Made by a program: the position numbers and the translations under genes. Below the pieces are notes generated by a model, which had not been told where the DNA came from, ran no database searches, and was given only the letters and a program-made list of their open reading frames with translations. DNA of 64,000 nucleotides from Asanoa sp. WMMD1127 (lineage in GTDB: Bacteria > Actinomycetota > Actinomycetes > Mycobacteriales > Micromonosporaceae), in the NCBI RefSeq assembly GCF_029626225.1, contig NZ_JARUBP010000001.1, forward strand, positions 4,650,001-4,714,000, written 5' to 3'. Shown here piece after piece: positions 23,786 through 31,453 of this stretch. Position 1 is the stretch's first letter, and the number at the start of each line of letters is the position of its first letter.

Positions 23786-24330
23786 AACTCGACCTCCTTG
23801 GTCGTGAGCGTGCCGGCCGTGCGGCCCGGGGCCCGGTGGGAGCCCCAGTAGAGGTTGGTGAAGGCGATCACCTGGTCCGGCGGGGGATGGCCCCACGCGC
23901 TGTTGTCCTCGGTCGTGTGCGCGTCGCTGACGAGGGTGGCGTCGTATCCGCGGACGACGGCGCCGTGCAGCGTGGCCCGGATGCACTCGTCGGTCGACGC
24001 GCCGACCACGACGAGCCGCCCGACGCCCAGGGCCGCCAGCGTCGTCTCGAGCGTGGTCTCCTCGAACGAGTCGGCGTAGCGCTTGCGGACCGTCGGCTCG
24101 GCCCCGGCCGGGGCCAGCTCCGGCACGATGCGCCAGTCGTCGCTCTCCTCGGCCAGGTGCTCGTCGGAGTGCTGCACCCAGACGACCGCCGTCCCGTGGT
24201 GACGGGCCTTGTCGACCAGGGCGCCGATGTTCGCGACCACGGCGTCGCGCTCGTGCGCCTGCGCGACGACGCCGTTCTGCACATCGACGACGAGCAGCGC
24301 GGTCTGCGGCCGGTTCGTCAGTGTGGTCAT
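23782..24330 (-). CDS. Isochorismatase-like cysteine hydrolase
   Basis: 182 residues with the full cysteine-hydrolase triad: Asp16 (VVDVQNG), Lys83 (RKRYADSF) and Cys116 (GASTDECIRAT), plus the cis-peptide region before the Cys. It probably hydrolyses an amide or related bond (nicotinamidase/isochorismatase superfamily); the substrate is unknown. The ATG at 24330 has TAGGGT seven bases upstream and no ribosome site, so it is probably leaderless. Confidence 0.88.
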   Translation of the reverse strand: MTTLTNRPQTALLVVDVQNGVVAQAHERDAVVANIGALVDKARHHGTAVVWVQHSDEHLAEESDDWRIVPELAPAGAEPTVRKRYADSFEETTLETTLAALGVGRLVVVGASTDECIRATLHGAVVRGYDATLVSDAHTTEDNSAWGHPPPDQVIAFTNLYWGSHRAPGRTAGTLTTKEVEF

Positions 24331-24337
24331 GCGCCCC

Positions 24338-24343
24338 ACCCTA
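24338..24343 (-). promoter_or_regulatory. -10 element of a leaderless promoter (TAGGGT-N7-ATG)
   Basis: Complement of 24338-24343 reads TAGGGT, 7 bases before the ATG of the isochorismatase-like gene. Same hexamer and spacing as at 23008 and 29781. Confidence 0.5.
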
Positions 24344-24380
24344 GCCGCGGGACGGGCCCGCACGCCGCCCGGACCGCAGC

Positions 24381-25178
24381 TCACCGGACGTCCCGGCGCA
24401 GCGGCAGCACCATCGCCACCAGCGACGCGAGCGCGGCATAGCCGAACAGCACGAGGCCGCCCTGCAGCGTGCCGAGGAGATCGGTCGCCGCGGCGCCGGT
24501 CTGGGCCGACACGCTCTCGGTGACGTAGTCGAACCGCAGCAGGGACGAGGTCGCCCCGCCGGGCAGGAACGGGTAGGCCAGGTTGACGCCGGGGATGAGA
24601 ACGAGGAGGAGCTCGAGGAAATAGAAGTAGCCGACCACGACGGCCAGCGCGACGAGCTGGTGCCGCGCCAGCGCCCCGACGCCGACACCGATCAGGGTGT
24701 AGACGGCGCAGGCGGCGACGAGGCGCAGCGTGAAGCCTGCCACCTCCGAGGGCGGCAACCCGAGGGAGGTGCCGTGCGTCGCGGCGGCCAGGTAGAGCGT
24801 GGCCGTCGCCGTGCAGGCCAGCACCACGCCGTAGCCGATCCCGGCCGCGGTGTGCACCGCCAGCTTGGCCACGAGCACCTTCCACCGCACCGGCGAGAAC
24901 AGAAACGTGGTGGTGATGGAGCGGTGCCGGTACTCACCGGTCACGGCCACCGTCCCGAACAGCGCGGGCAGGAAAAGGGTGACGCTGACGAGACCGAGCA
25001 CCGCACGGGCGCCGTCCGGCGTGTCCAGCCCCGGCAACGGCGGATCGACGTGCTGCGGCCCGATCCCGGCCACGAGTCCGACGAGCCCGCCACCACCCAG
25101 CACCGCGGCGACCAGCGCACCGACCCACAGCCGCGTCGAGAACAGCCGGACGGTCTCCGCCCTGATCAGGTCGCGCAT
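24381..25178 (-). CDS. ABC-2 type transporter permease
   Basis: 265 residues with six hydrophobic segments and the ABC-2 pattern of a cytoplasmic N-terminus (MRDLIRAETVRLFSTRLW) and the EYRHRSITTTFL amphipathic loop after TM2. It pairs with the ATPase encoded just upstream (13-bp overlap), probably as a small-molecule or peptide exporter. Third gene of the PH-domain/ATPase/permease operon. Confidence 0.88.
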   Translation of the reverse strand: MRDLIRAETVRLFSTRLWVGALVAAVLGGGGLVGLVAGIGPQHVDPPLPGLDTPDGARAVLGLVSVTLFLPALFGTVAVTGEYRHRSITTTFLFSPVRWKVLVAKLAVHTAAGIGYGVVLACTATATLYLAAATHGTSLGLPPSEVAGFTLRLVAACAVYTLIGVGVGALARHQLVALAVVVGYFYFLELLLVLIPGVNLAYPFLPGGATSSLLRFDYVTESVSAQTGAAATDLLGTLQGGLVLFGYAALASLVAMVLPLRRDVR

Positions 25179-25897
25179 GCCGGCTCCACGGTCGAGGCGG
25201 TCAGGTCCAGGAATGCCTGTTCGAGGGTGCGGTCCGGGCCCGTCAGATCGCGCAGCGGGCCGGCGGCCAGCAGCCGTCCCGCGGCGATCAGGATGACGTC
25301 GTCGGCGGTCTGCTGGACCTCGCTGAGCACGTGGCTGGAGACCAGGACCGTGCGACCCTCGGCGGCCAGCGTGCGCAGGAAGCCGCGCAACCAGGCGAGT
25401 CCCTGCGGGTCGAGGCCGTTGGACGGTTCGTCGAGCAGGAGCACGCCCGGGTCGCCGAGCAGCGCGACGGCGAGGCTCAGCCGCTGGCGCATGCCGGTGG
25501 AGAAGCCGCGGGTGCGCCGGTCCGCGTACGTCCCGAGGTCCAGCAGGTCGATGACCTCCTCGATCCGGGACGCGCGGTGGCCGCCCATGGCCGCGTAGAT
25601 GCGCAGGTGGTCACGCGCCGTGCAGGCCGGATGCGCGTCGGAGGAGTCGAGCACCGCCCCGACCACGCGCGACGGGCTGGCCAGAGCGGCGTAGCGGGAA
25701 CCGCCGAACGTCGCCTCGCCACGGTCGGGGCGGATCAGTCCGAGCATCGCCCGCAGCGTGGTCGTCTTGCCGGCCCCGTTCGGCCCGAGGAACCCGGTCA
25801 CCAGCCCCGGTCGCACCCGAAATGTGAGGTCCGAGACGGCGGTGACCGTCCCGAACCGCTTCGTCAGCCCGGCCACGCCGACCTCGACGCCGGTCAT
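25166..25897 (-). CDS. ABC transporter ATPase (drug/antibiotic export type)
   Basis: 243 residues. Walker A GPNGAGKTT, Walker B LLLLDEPSNGLD and the switch His (VSSHVL) are intact; the signature is FSTGMRQRLSLA, a usual variant in CcmA/BcrA-type exporters. Start overlaps the stop of the PH-domain gene (ATGA) and its end overlaps the permease, so all three are coupled. Confidence 0.92.
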   Translation of the reverse strand: MTGVEVGVAGLTKRFGTVTAVSDLTFRVRPGLVTGFLGPNGAGKTTTLRAMLGLIRPDRGEATFGGSRYAALASPSRVVGAVLDSSDAHPACTARDHLRIYAAMGGHRASRIEEVIDLLDLGTYADRRTRGFSTGMRQRLSLAVALLGDPGVLLLDEPSNGLDPQGLAWLRGFLRTLAAEGRTVLVSSHVLSEVQQTADDVILIAAGRLLAAGPLRDLTGPDRTLEQAFLDLTASTVEPACAT

Positions 25898-26256
25898 GGC
25901 ACCCGGTGGGTGTTGAGCGCGTCGGCCGCCGACCGGGCGTCGGGCGTACCGATCAGAAGCTCGTCAAAGTGCCCACCGGACCGCCGCCGGTCGACGGTGA
26001 CGCGCAGGATCGGCTCCCCGCGCCGGATGCAGACCAGCCGGGTGATGCCGGGTGACCGCCAGGTGCCGACCTTGAGCAGGCCGCTGACGACGAGGCCGGC
26101 CCGGACGCCCAGCGGTCGGTAGAGCCACCCCTCGACGACGTCGGCGCCCGACACCGCCGCGAGCGGCACCACCTCGATCGCGCGGCGCACGAACAGCTGC
26201 TCCCACCCGGAGAACCGCAGGGTCAACCCCTCGTTGTGGACAGATACAGCGCTCAC
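25894..26256 (-). CDS. PH-like domain protein of an ABC operon
   Basis: 120 residues, mostly beta strands, starting SAVSVHNEGLTLRFSGWEQLF and ending in a single C-terminal helix (DARSAADALN), the layout of small bacterial pleckstrin-homology-like proteins. There is no membrane segment. It is first in the operon and coupled to the ATPase, so it may regulate or anchor the transporter. The GTG at 26256 has GGAAGGA upstream; a start at 26307 would overlap the palindromic operator. Confidence 0.65.
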   Translation of the reverse strand: MSAVSVHNEGLTLRFSGWEQLFVRRAIEVVPLAAVSGADVVEGWLYRPLGVRAGLVVSGLLKVGTWRSPGITRLVCIRRGEPILRVTVDRRRSGGHFDELLIGTPDARSAADALNTHRVP

Positions 26257-26311
26257 GCCACACTTCCTTCCGTCGTCCCACTTCGCTCGTGAGACGAATG
26301 CTATCACTCAC

Positions 26312-26323
26312 GATATTAATATC
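26312..26323. promoter_or_regulatory. AT-rich palindromic operator GATATTAATATC
   Basis: Perfect 12-bp palindrome in an unusually AT-rich patch (26290-26335) between the divergent PH/ABC operon and the HTH regulator gene. Likely binding site of that regulator, controlling both directions. Confidence 0.55.
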
Positions 26324-26347
26324 AAGCGCGATAACGATGGAGGCGGC

Positions 26348-26878
26348 ATGGCCGATTCGCGTACTCCCTTGGCCGACCTGCTGCTCCACCCCGTCCGCTG
26401 GCGGATCCTGCACACGGTGATGGGCCGGGAGGTCACCACCACGCAGCTGAAGGAGGACCTGCCGGAGATCCCGCCGGCGACCCTCTACCGGCATGTGGCG
26501 GCCCTGATCGAGGGCGGCTACCTGGTGGTCGTCAGCGAGCGGCGGGTACGCGGCACCACTGAGCGGACCCTGGCGCTCAACGACACGGCGGCCCGCATCG
26601 GCGACGACGAGGCGCGCACGATGACCGAAACCCAGCACCGCCAGGCGTTCCTGATGCTGCTGGCCCGGCTCGCGGAGGAGTTCGACCGGTTCGTGGACCG
26701 CGGGGAGCTCCGCGACCGCATGCCCCAGTTCAACTACAACCAGGTGCCGCTGTACGTCGACGACGCCGACGTGGCCGCGATCGGCCAGGGCTTCCTCGAG
26801 GTGCTGCAGCCCTACCTGGAGGAGAACCCCGCGAAGTCCCGCGTCATCCTCTCCCTCATCTCCCTGCCAACGGCCTGA
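26348..26878 (+). CDS. Helix-turn-helix transcriptional regulator (ArsR-like winged helix)
   Basis: 176 residues. Winged-helix domain in the first 85 residues (LHPVRWRILHTVM, TTTQLKEDLPEIPPATLYRHVAAL, GGYLVVVSERRVRGTTERT), then a helical C-terminal region that may bind ligand or dimerise (FNYNQVPLYVDDADVAAIGQG). GGAGG precedes the ATG. Divergent from the PH/ABC operon with a palindrome in between; it most likely represses that exporter and itself. Confidence 0.85.
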   Translation: MADSRTPLADLLLHPVRWRILHTVMGREVTTTQLKEDLPEIPPATLYRHVAALIEGGYLVVVSERRVRGTTERTLALNDTAARIGDDEARTMTETQHRQAFLMLLARLAEEFDRFVDRGELRDRMPQFNYNQVPLYVDDADVAAIGQGFLEVLQPYLEENPAKSRVILSLISLPTA

Positions 26879-26909
26879 TCACCCCCACGGGGGTACGCGT
26901 TCGGGCGCG

Positions 26910-27533
26910 CTAGCGGGTGAAGGTCAGGTGGGTGACCGCGCTCGGCGACGACGTGGCCTCCACGCGGTAGTCCTTCTCGACCCCCTCCAGGCCGTCCCAG
27001 AGGCGCACGCCCCGGCCGAGCACGATCGGGACCACCACCACGTGCAGGTGGTCGACGAGGCCGGCCGCGAGGAAGTCGCGGATCATCGTCGGGCCGCCGC
27101 CCAGGCGGATGTCGCGGTCGCCCGCGGCCTGGCGGGCCGTGGCGAGCGCTTCGGCCGGCGGCGCGTCGAGGAAGTGGAACGTCGTGCCGCCTTCCATCTC
27201 GATCGACTCGCGCGGGTGGTGGGTGAGCACGAAGACCGGCGTGTGGAACGGCGGGTTCGGGCCCCACGCGCCCTTCCAGTCCGGGTCCTCGTGCCAGCCC
27301 GGGTGGCCGAACTTGCCCGCGCCCATGATCTCGGCGCCGATCCCGTCGTCGAAGCGTCGGACGAACGCGTCGTCGACGCCGCCGCTCCCGCCGGCCGCCC
27401 AGTAGCGGGTCGCGAACATCCATTGGTGCAGCCGGTCGCCGGCGTGACCGAAGTGCGCGTCGGCGCTCTGGCCCGCGCCGGTGCCGTAGCCGTCGAGGGA
27501 GATGGAGAAGTTCTGGACGCGTACGAGTGACAT
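26910..27533 (-). CDS. Dihydrofolate reductase family protein (RibD C-terminal-like)
   Basis: 207 residues with the DHFR/RibD-C fold: N-terminal strand VQNFSISLDGYGTG, an EIMGAGKFGHPGW loop, PVFVLTHHP, and the cofactor segment IRLGGGPTMIRDFLAAGLVDHLHV. It is probably an NADPH-dependent reductase but not a true folate enzyme; this family (YyaP/YwjB-like) is often of unknown substrate. Divergent from a LysR gene, which may control it. Confidence 0.85.
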   Translation of the reverse strand: MSLVRVQNFSISLDGYGTGAGQSADAHFGHAGDRLHQWMFATRYWAAGGSGGVDDAFVRRFDDGIGAEIMGAGKFGHPGWHEDPDWKGAWGPNPPFHTPVFVLTHHPRESIEMEGGTTFHFLDAPPAEALATARQAAGDRDIRLGGGPTMIRDFLAAGLVDHLHVVVVPIVLGRGVRLWDGLEGVEKDYRVEATSSPSAVTHLTFTR

Positions 27534-27583
27534 GACCCGATGCTGGCAGGGCCGCGGTCATGACGTCCAATGCCAACTCACCG

Positions 27584-27604
27584 CAAGTCTCATAGATAAA
27601 CTTG
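27584..27604. promoter_or_regulatory. LysR-type box CAAGT-N11-ACTTG
   Basis: Inverted repeat with an 11-base AT-rich centre, ending 4 bases before the LysR start codon and about 50 bases from the divergent reductase start. Fits the T-N11-A rule for LysR-type operators. Confidence 0.5.
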
Positions 27605-27608
27605 ATCG

Positions 27609-28472
27609 ATGCTGAACGTGACCCACCTCAGGGTGTTGGAGGCGGTCGCCCGGCTGGGCTCGGTGACCGAAGCCGCGAAGGAGCTTCGCTACTCCCAACC
27701 GTCGGTCAGTCACCACTTAGGACGGTTGGAGGCCGCCACCGGCGCCAAGCTGATCCAGCGCGTCGGCCGCGGCGTCCGGCTCACCCCGGAGGGCGAGCTG
27801 CTGGCGCGGCGGGCGGCCGAGATCCTCGGGCGCCTCGACGCCGCGTCGGTCGAGCTGGCCGCCCGCGTCGGTCTGCGCGCCGGCCGCGTGCGCCTCGCGG
27901 GTTTCCAGACGGTGCTCAGCACCCTGGTGCCGAAGGCGGCCGCCGTGCTCGCCCAGTGCCACCCCGGGATCGAGCTCAACATCGTCGACGCCCACCCGGC
28001 CGACGGCCTGCGGATGCTGCGGGCCGGCAAGGTCGACATCGCCCTGATCTTCCGCAACGCCGACACCCCGCCGGACGAGGCCGACGGCTTCCGCCTCACC
28101 CACCTGCTGGACGACCCGCTGTTCCTGGTCAGCGACCGGCCGCGGCAGCGGCTCGAGGACCACCGCGACTCGGCCTGGGTCGGCGGCTGCGAGCGCTGCC
28201 GGGCCGCCACGACCGCCGCCTGCGCGCGCGCCGGCTTCACGCCGCGCATCGCCTACTTCTGCGACGACACCGTCATCACCCAGGCGCTCGTCGCCGCGGG
28301 CATGGGCGTCGCGATCGTCAACGGCCTCGCCCTGCGCGCCCACCGATCGCCGGGCGTCCATGCCACGCCGCTCCCGGACACACCCCGAAAGATCTACGCC
28401 GCGGTGTACGGGGATCCGCCCGACCCACCCGCCACCACCGCGCTGATCGACATCCTGGCGGCGCTGCCCTGA
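27609..28472 (+). CDS. LysR-family transcriptional regulator
   Basis: 287 residues. N-terminal HTH (LRVLEAVARLGSVTEAAKELRYSQPSVSHHLGRLE written here in parts: LRVLEAVARLGS, VTEAAKELRYSQPSVSHHL) and C-terminal periplasmic-binding-like effector domain (RLAGFQTVLSTLVP to ALVAAGMGVAIVNG). The pair of Cys residues in GGCERCRAATTAAC is unusual and could sense redox or metal. It probably controls itself and the divergent reductase through the CAAGT-N11-ACTTG box. Confidence 0.9.
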   Translation: MLNVTHLRVLEAVARLGSVTEAAKELRYSQPSVSHHLGRLEAATGAKLIQRVGRGVRLTPEGELLARRAAEILGRLDAASVELAARVGLRAGRVRLAGFQTVLSTLVPKAAAVLAQCHPGIELNIVDAHPADGLRMLRAGKVDIALIFRNADTPPDEADGFRLTHLLDDPLFLVSDRPRQRLEDHRDSAWVGGCERCRAATTAACARAGFTPRIAYFCDDTVITQALVAAGMGVAIVNGLALRAHRSPGVHATPLPDTPRKIYAAVYGDPPDPPATTALIDILAALP

Positions 28473-28498
28473 TCGTGGCCCCTCTTCAACATATAGCG

Positions 28499-28528
28499 GA
28501 CCCCCGGCCTTGCCGCAAGACCGGGGTC
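28499..28528 (+). terminator. Hairpin after the LysR gene
   Basis: GACCCC.CGG (28499-28507) can pair with CCGGGGTC (28521-28528), with an inner CTTG/CAAG stem. There is no T-tract, as often in high-G+C terminators. Confidence 0.4.
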
Positions 28529-28586
28529 GGGGCGCAGAATCGCTGCTCGAAGCCCACAACAGCAAGCAATCCGGGGGGATGCAGAC

Positions 28587-29783
28587 ATGCGTGTTGTCCT
28601 GTCCACGTTCGACTCGCGCGGGGGAGTCGAGCCCTACGCGGCGCTCGCGCGGAAGCTGCGGGAGCTCGGCGCCGAGGCGGTGGTGTGCGCACCGCCGGAC
28701 TGCGCCGACCGGCTGGCCGAGGTGGGCGTGCCGTTCACCCCGATCGGTGACCCGGTCCGGACCCTCGTGCACACGACGCCGCCCCCGTCGGTCGCCGAGG
28801 TCGCGGCCAAGCTGATCGCCACCCAGTTCGACGCCCTGGCGAAGGCGGCCGAGGGCTGCGACGTCATCGTGGGCAGCGGGGTCCTGCCGGCCGCGGCCGG
28901 CGCCCGCTCGGTGGCCGACCTGCTCGGCGTGCCGTCCGTCCACGTGACCTACTGCCCGATCTTCCTGCCCTCGCCGCACCACCGCCCGCAGCCGCTGCCC
29001 GGCCTCCCGGTGTCGGCCGACGTGACCGACCCGGCGGCCCTGGAGCAGCTGAGCATCGACAACTACAACGCGTTCCTGCGCGAGCCGCTCAACGCGGCCC
29101 GGCTCGGCGCGGGCCTGCCGCCGGTCGACAACGTGCGCGACTACATCCACACCGCCCGTCCGTGGTTGGCGGCCGATCCGGTGCTGGCGCCGTGGCCGGG
29201 CGACGGGGTCGACGTGCTGCAGACCGGCGCCTGGGTCGCGCCCGACGAGCGGCCCCTGCCGGCCGACCTCGCGGCGTTCCTCGCGGACGGCCCACCGCCG
29301 GTCTACGTGAGCTTCGGCAGCATGGTCGCGCCCGACGGCATCGCGGGTCTGGCGATCGAGGCGATCCGGGCCCAGGGCCGGCGCGTGATCGTCGGTCGCG
29401 GGTGGGCCGAGCTGGACGGCGTCGACGACCGCCCTGATTGCCTCGTCGTCGGCGAGGTCAACCAGCAGCAGCTGTTCCGGCGCGTGGCCGCCGTCGTCCA
29501 CCACGGCGGCGCGGGGACCACGACGACCGCCACGCTGGCCGGCGCGCCGCAGGTGGTCGTGGCGCAGTGGGCCGACCAGCCGTACTTCGCCGACCGGGTC
29601 GCCGCCCTGCGCATCGGCGCCGGCATCACCGTGGGGCACGGTCCGGGGCCGACCGCGGAGGCGTTCGCGGCCGCGCTGGCGACGGCGTTGGCGAGCCGGG
29701 AGCGGGCGACCGCCGTGGCCGCCACGATCCGCACCGACGGCACGACCGTCGCGGCGGAGAAACTGCTGGAGCTGGCTGCGTAG
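28587..29783 (+). CDS. GT1-family glycosyltransferase (UGT/MGT-like)
   Basis: 398 residues with a GT-B fold: N-terminal acceptor domain starting MRVVLSTFDSRGGVEPYAAL, and a C-terminal donor domain with YVSFGSM and the nucleotide-sugar signature VVHHGGAGTTTTATLAGAPQ. This is the layout of antibiotic and macrolide/glycopeptide glycosyltransferases; acceptor and sugar are unknown and no biosynthetic cluster is adjacent. GGGGGGAT precedes the ATG. Confidence 0.9.
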   Translation: MRVVLSTFDSRGGVEPYAALARKLRELGAEAVVCAPPDCADRLAEVGVPFTPIGDPVRTLVHTTPPPSVAEVAAKLIATQFDALAKAAEGCDVIVGSGVLPAAAGARSVADLLGVPSVHVTYCPIFLPSPHHRPQPLPGLPVSADVTDPAALEQLSIDNYNAFLREPLNAARLGAGLPPVDNVRDYIHTARPWLAADPVLAPWPGDGVDVLQTGAWVAPDERPLPADLAAFLADGPPPVYVSFGSMVAPDGIAGLAIEAIRAQGRRVIVGRGWAELDGVDDRPDCLVVGEVNQQQLFRRVAAVVHHGGAGTTTTATLAGAPQVVVAQWADQPYFADRVAALRIGAGITVGHGPGPTAEAFAAALATALASRERATAVAATIRTDGTTVAAEKLLELAA

Positions 29784-29786
29784 GGT
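29781..29786 (+). promoter_or_regulatory. -10 element of a leaderless promoter (TAGGGT-N7-GTG)
   Basis: TAGGGT overlaps the TAG stop codon of the glycosyltransferase and ends 7 bases before the GTG at 29794. Confidence 0.45.
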
Positions 29787-29793
29787 TGGCACG

Positions 29794-30351
29794 GTGGCGC
29801 GACTCGTACACCTGAACGGCCCGCCCGGGATCGGCAAGTCCACCCTGTCCGGGCGCTACGCGGATCGGCATCCCGGCGTGCTCAACCTCGACGTCGACGC
29901 CGTGCACCGGCTGGTCGGCGGGTGGGCGGACGACGACAACCGGACGTGGGACGTGGTGTGGCCGCTCGTGCGGGCGATGGCGGCGGCCCACCTGGACGGC
30001 GGGCGGGACGTCGTGCTGGCGCAGTACTTCGGCCGTCTCGACGAGGTGACCGCGTTCGCGGAGCTGGCCCGTGCGCACGGGGCCGGCTTCGTCGAGGTCG
30101 TCCTGGTCGACGAGCGGGCGGCCGCGATCGAGCGGTTCGCGCGCCGGGCCCGCCGGGACGCCGACGATCCATGGGTACGCCACCACCACCGGCTCGTCGG
30201 CGCGCGCGGCGGGCCGGCACTGCTCGGGAGGATGTACGACGACCTGATGACGCTCGTGCGACCGGACACGGTGGTGGTGTCCAGTGTGGAGGGCGCCGTG
30301 GCGGAGACCTACGCCCGCCTGGTGGAGGCGCTGCGCGAGCCGGGCGCCTGA
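29794..30351 (+). CDS. AAA/zeta-like small P-loop kinase
   Basis: 185 residues. P-loop GPPGIGKS (9-16), an acidic substrate region LNLDVDAVHRLVG, and an Arg-rich lid (RFARRARRDADDPWVRHHH) are typical of small kinases that phosphorylate metabolites or antibiotics. The exact substrate is unknown. A leaderless -10 sits at 29781. It overlaps the convergent methyltransferase gene by 43 bp. Confidence 0.8.
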   Translation: MARLVHLNGPPGIGKSTLSGRYADRHPGVLNLDVDAVHRLVGGWADDDNRTWDVVWPLVRAMAAAHLDGGRDVVLAQYFGRLDEVTAFAELARAHGAGFVEVVLVDERAAAIERFARRARRDADDPWVRHHHRLVGARGGPALLGRMYDDLMTLVRPDTVVVSSVEGAVAETYARLVEALREPGA

Positions 30352-30899
30352 ACGACGAACCGGGTGAACCCGCGGAGGATCGGGATGCCGGTGCGGAAGC
30401 GGTCCCGCTGCGCCGCACCGGCCCGGTCAAGGGCGGAGAACGGCGCGAACGGCATGTCGTAGATCTGGATCCGGCCACCGGGCCGCAGCGTCCGCGTCAG
30501 TTCGGGCGCCGCGGCCTCGGGGTGGTCCCAGTGGTGCAGGCTCAGCGACGACACGATCAGGTCGAACGACCCGTCAGGGAACGGCAGGTCGGTGACGTCG
30601 GCGGTGCGGACCCGCGCCCGGTCGCCGAACGGCGCCAGGTGACGGCCGGCCGTGGCGACCATGTCGGGCGACAGGTCGATGCCGGTCAGGTCGAGGTCCG
30701 GCCGCAGCCGGGCGAGCTCGAGCAGCAGGATCCCGGGCCCGGTGCCGACGTCCAGCACGCGGGCGCCACGGGGTGCCGTGGCGTCGACGTCGGCCGCGAT
30801 CCGCCGGTACATGCGCCGGAACACCCGGCGGGCCATGAAGTCGTAGAACCGGCTGGGATGGCCCATGAAGAACGTGGGCAGGTTGCGGTGACCGGCCAT
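30309..30899 (-). CDS. Class I SAM-dependent methyltransferase
   Basis: 196 residues; motif I VLDVGTGPG, then GIDLSPDMVATA and the post-I acid, typical of Methyltransf_11/25 proteins. The N-terminal FYDFMARRVFRRMYRRIAADV is a common opening of UbiE-like quinone/lipid methyltransferases, but the substrate is not identifiable. It is divergent from a MarR gene with two palindromes between, so is probably its target. Confidence 0.85.
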   Translation of the reverse strand: MAGHRNLPTFFMGHPSRFYDFMARRVFRRMYRRIAADVDATAPRGARVLDVGTGPGILLLELARLRPDLDLTGIDLSPDMVATAGRHLAPFGDRARVRTADVTDLPFPDGSFDLIVSSLSLHHWDHPEAAAPELTRTLRPGGRIQIYDMPFAPFSALDRAGAAQRDRFRTGIPILRGFTRFVVQAPGSRSASTRRA

Positions 30900-30919
30900 G
30901 GAGACCCACTCCTAGATCA

Positions 30920-30934
30920 GTTGTAAGCTACAAC
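30920..30934. promoter_or_regulatory. MarR-type operator 1 (GTTGTA-AGC-TACAAC)
   Basis: Perfect inverted repeat 21-35 bases upstream of the methyltransferase start, in the region shared with the divergent MarR gene. Confidence 0.6.
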
Positions 30935-30958
30935 TCTCCCGACCCACTGTAGGATGTC

Positions 30959-30977
30959 GAGTTGCAATGCGCAACTC
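30959..30977. promoter_or_regulatory. MarR-type operator 2 (GAGTTGC-AATGC-GCAACTC)
   Basis: Perfect inverted repeat with 7-base arms. Its centre contains the ATG start codon of the MarR gene (30967). Its centre is 41 bases from that of operator 1, about four helical turns, so both can be on the same face. Confidence 0.6.
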
Positions 30978-31416
30978 TGAGTCCGACGCCCGCCGCCTGC
31001 ATGAACTGATCATGGAGTTCATGCGGGTCGGTGGCGCGCTCCAGCCCGACTACCCGATCGCCGGATTCCAGGTCTCGATGACCCAGGCGTTCGCGGTGCA
31101 CGTGCTCGACACCGACCCGCCGCTGTCGCAGCGTGACCTCGTCGACCTGCTCGGCCTGGAGAAGAGCACGGTGAGCCGGATGGCCGCCGAGCTCGAACGC
31201 AAGGGCCTGCTCGTCCGTGAACGCGACGCCCGCAACCGCAACTTCTACGTGCTGCGCCTGACCGACGAGGGCCGCCGCCTGCACGCCGCGATGGCGGAGG
31301 GCTTCCACCAGCAGTACGAGCGGTGGGTCGCCGCGATGACCACAGCGGAGGTCGACGCGGCCCTGGTCGGCCTGTCCGCCCTGGTCCGGGTGATGACCGG
31401 CGAGCGGTCGCCCTGA
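30967..31416 (+). CDS. MarR-family transcriptional regulator
   Basis: 149 residues with the MarR winged-helix core: LSQRDLVDLLGLEKSTVSRMAAELERKG recognition region (given in parts: LSQRDLVDLLGL, EKSTVSRMAAEL) and the wing ERDARNRNFYVLRLTDEG. Start codon lies inside a palindrome, so autorepression would block initiation directly. It most likely also controls the divergent methyltransferase through the second palindrome. Confidence 0.9.
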   Translation: MRNSESDARRLHELIMEFMRVGGALQPDYPIAGFQVSMTQAFAVHVLDTDPPLSQRDLVDLLGLEKSTVSRMAAELERKGLLVRERDARNRNFYVLRLTDEGRRLHAAMAEGFHQQYERWVAAMTTAEVDAALVGLSALVRVMTGERSP

Positions 31417-31453
31417 CCCGGCCGCTAGGCTGCTGCACTGACGGGAGGTCGAG

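Noticed and set aside
26881-26894. Terminator hairpin ACCCCC-AC-GGGGGT between convergent genes
   Set aside because: The loop would be only 2 bases and there is no T-tract; probably chance in G+C-rich DNA.
28587-30899. Antibiotic biosynthesis cluster around the glycosyltransferase and methyltransferase
   Set aside because: No polyketide, peptide or sugar-biosynthesis genes are near; neighbours are independently regulated single genes.
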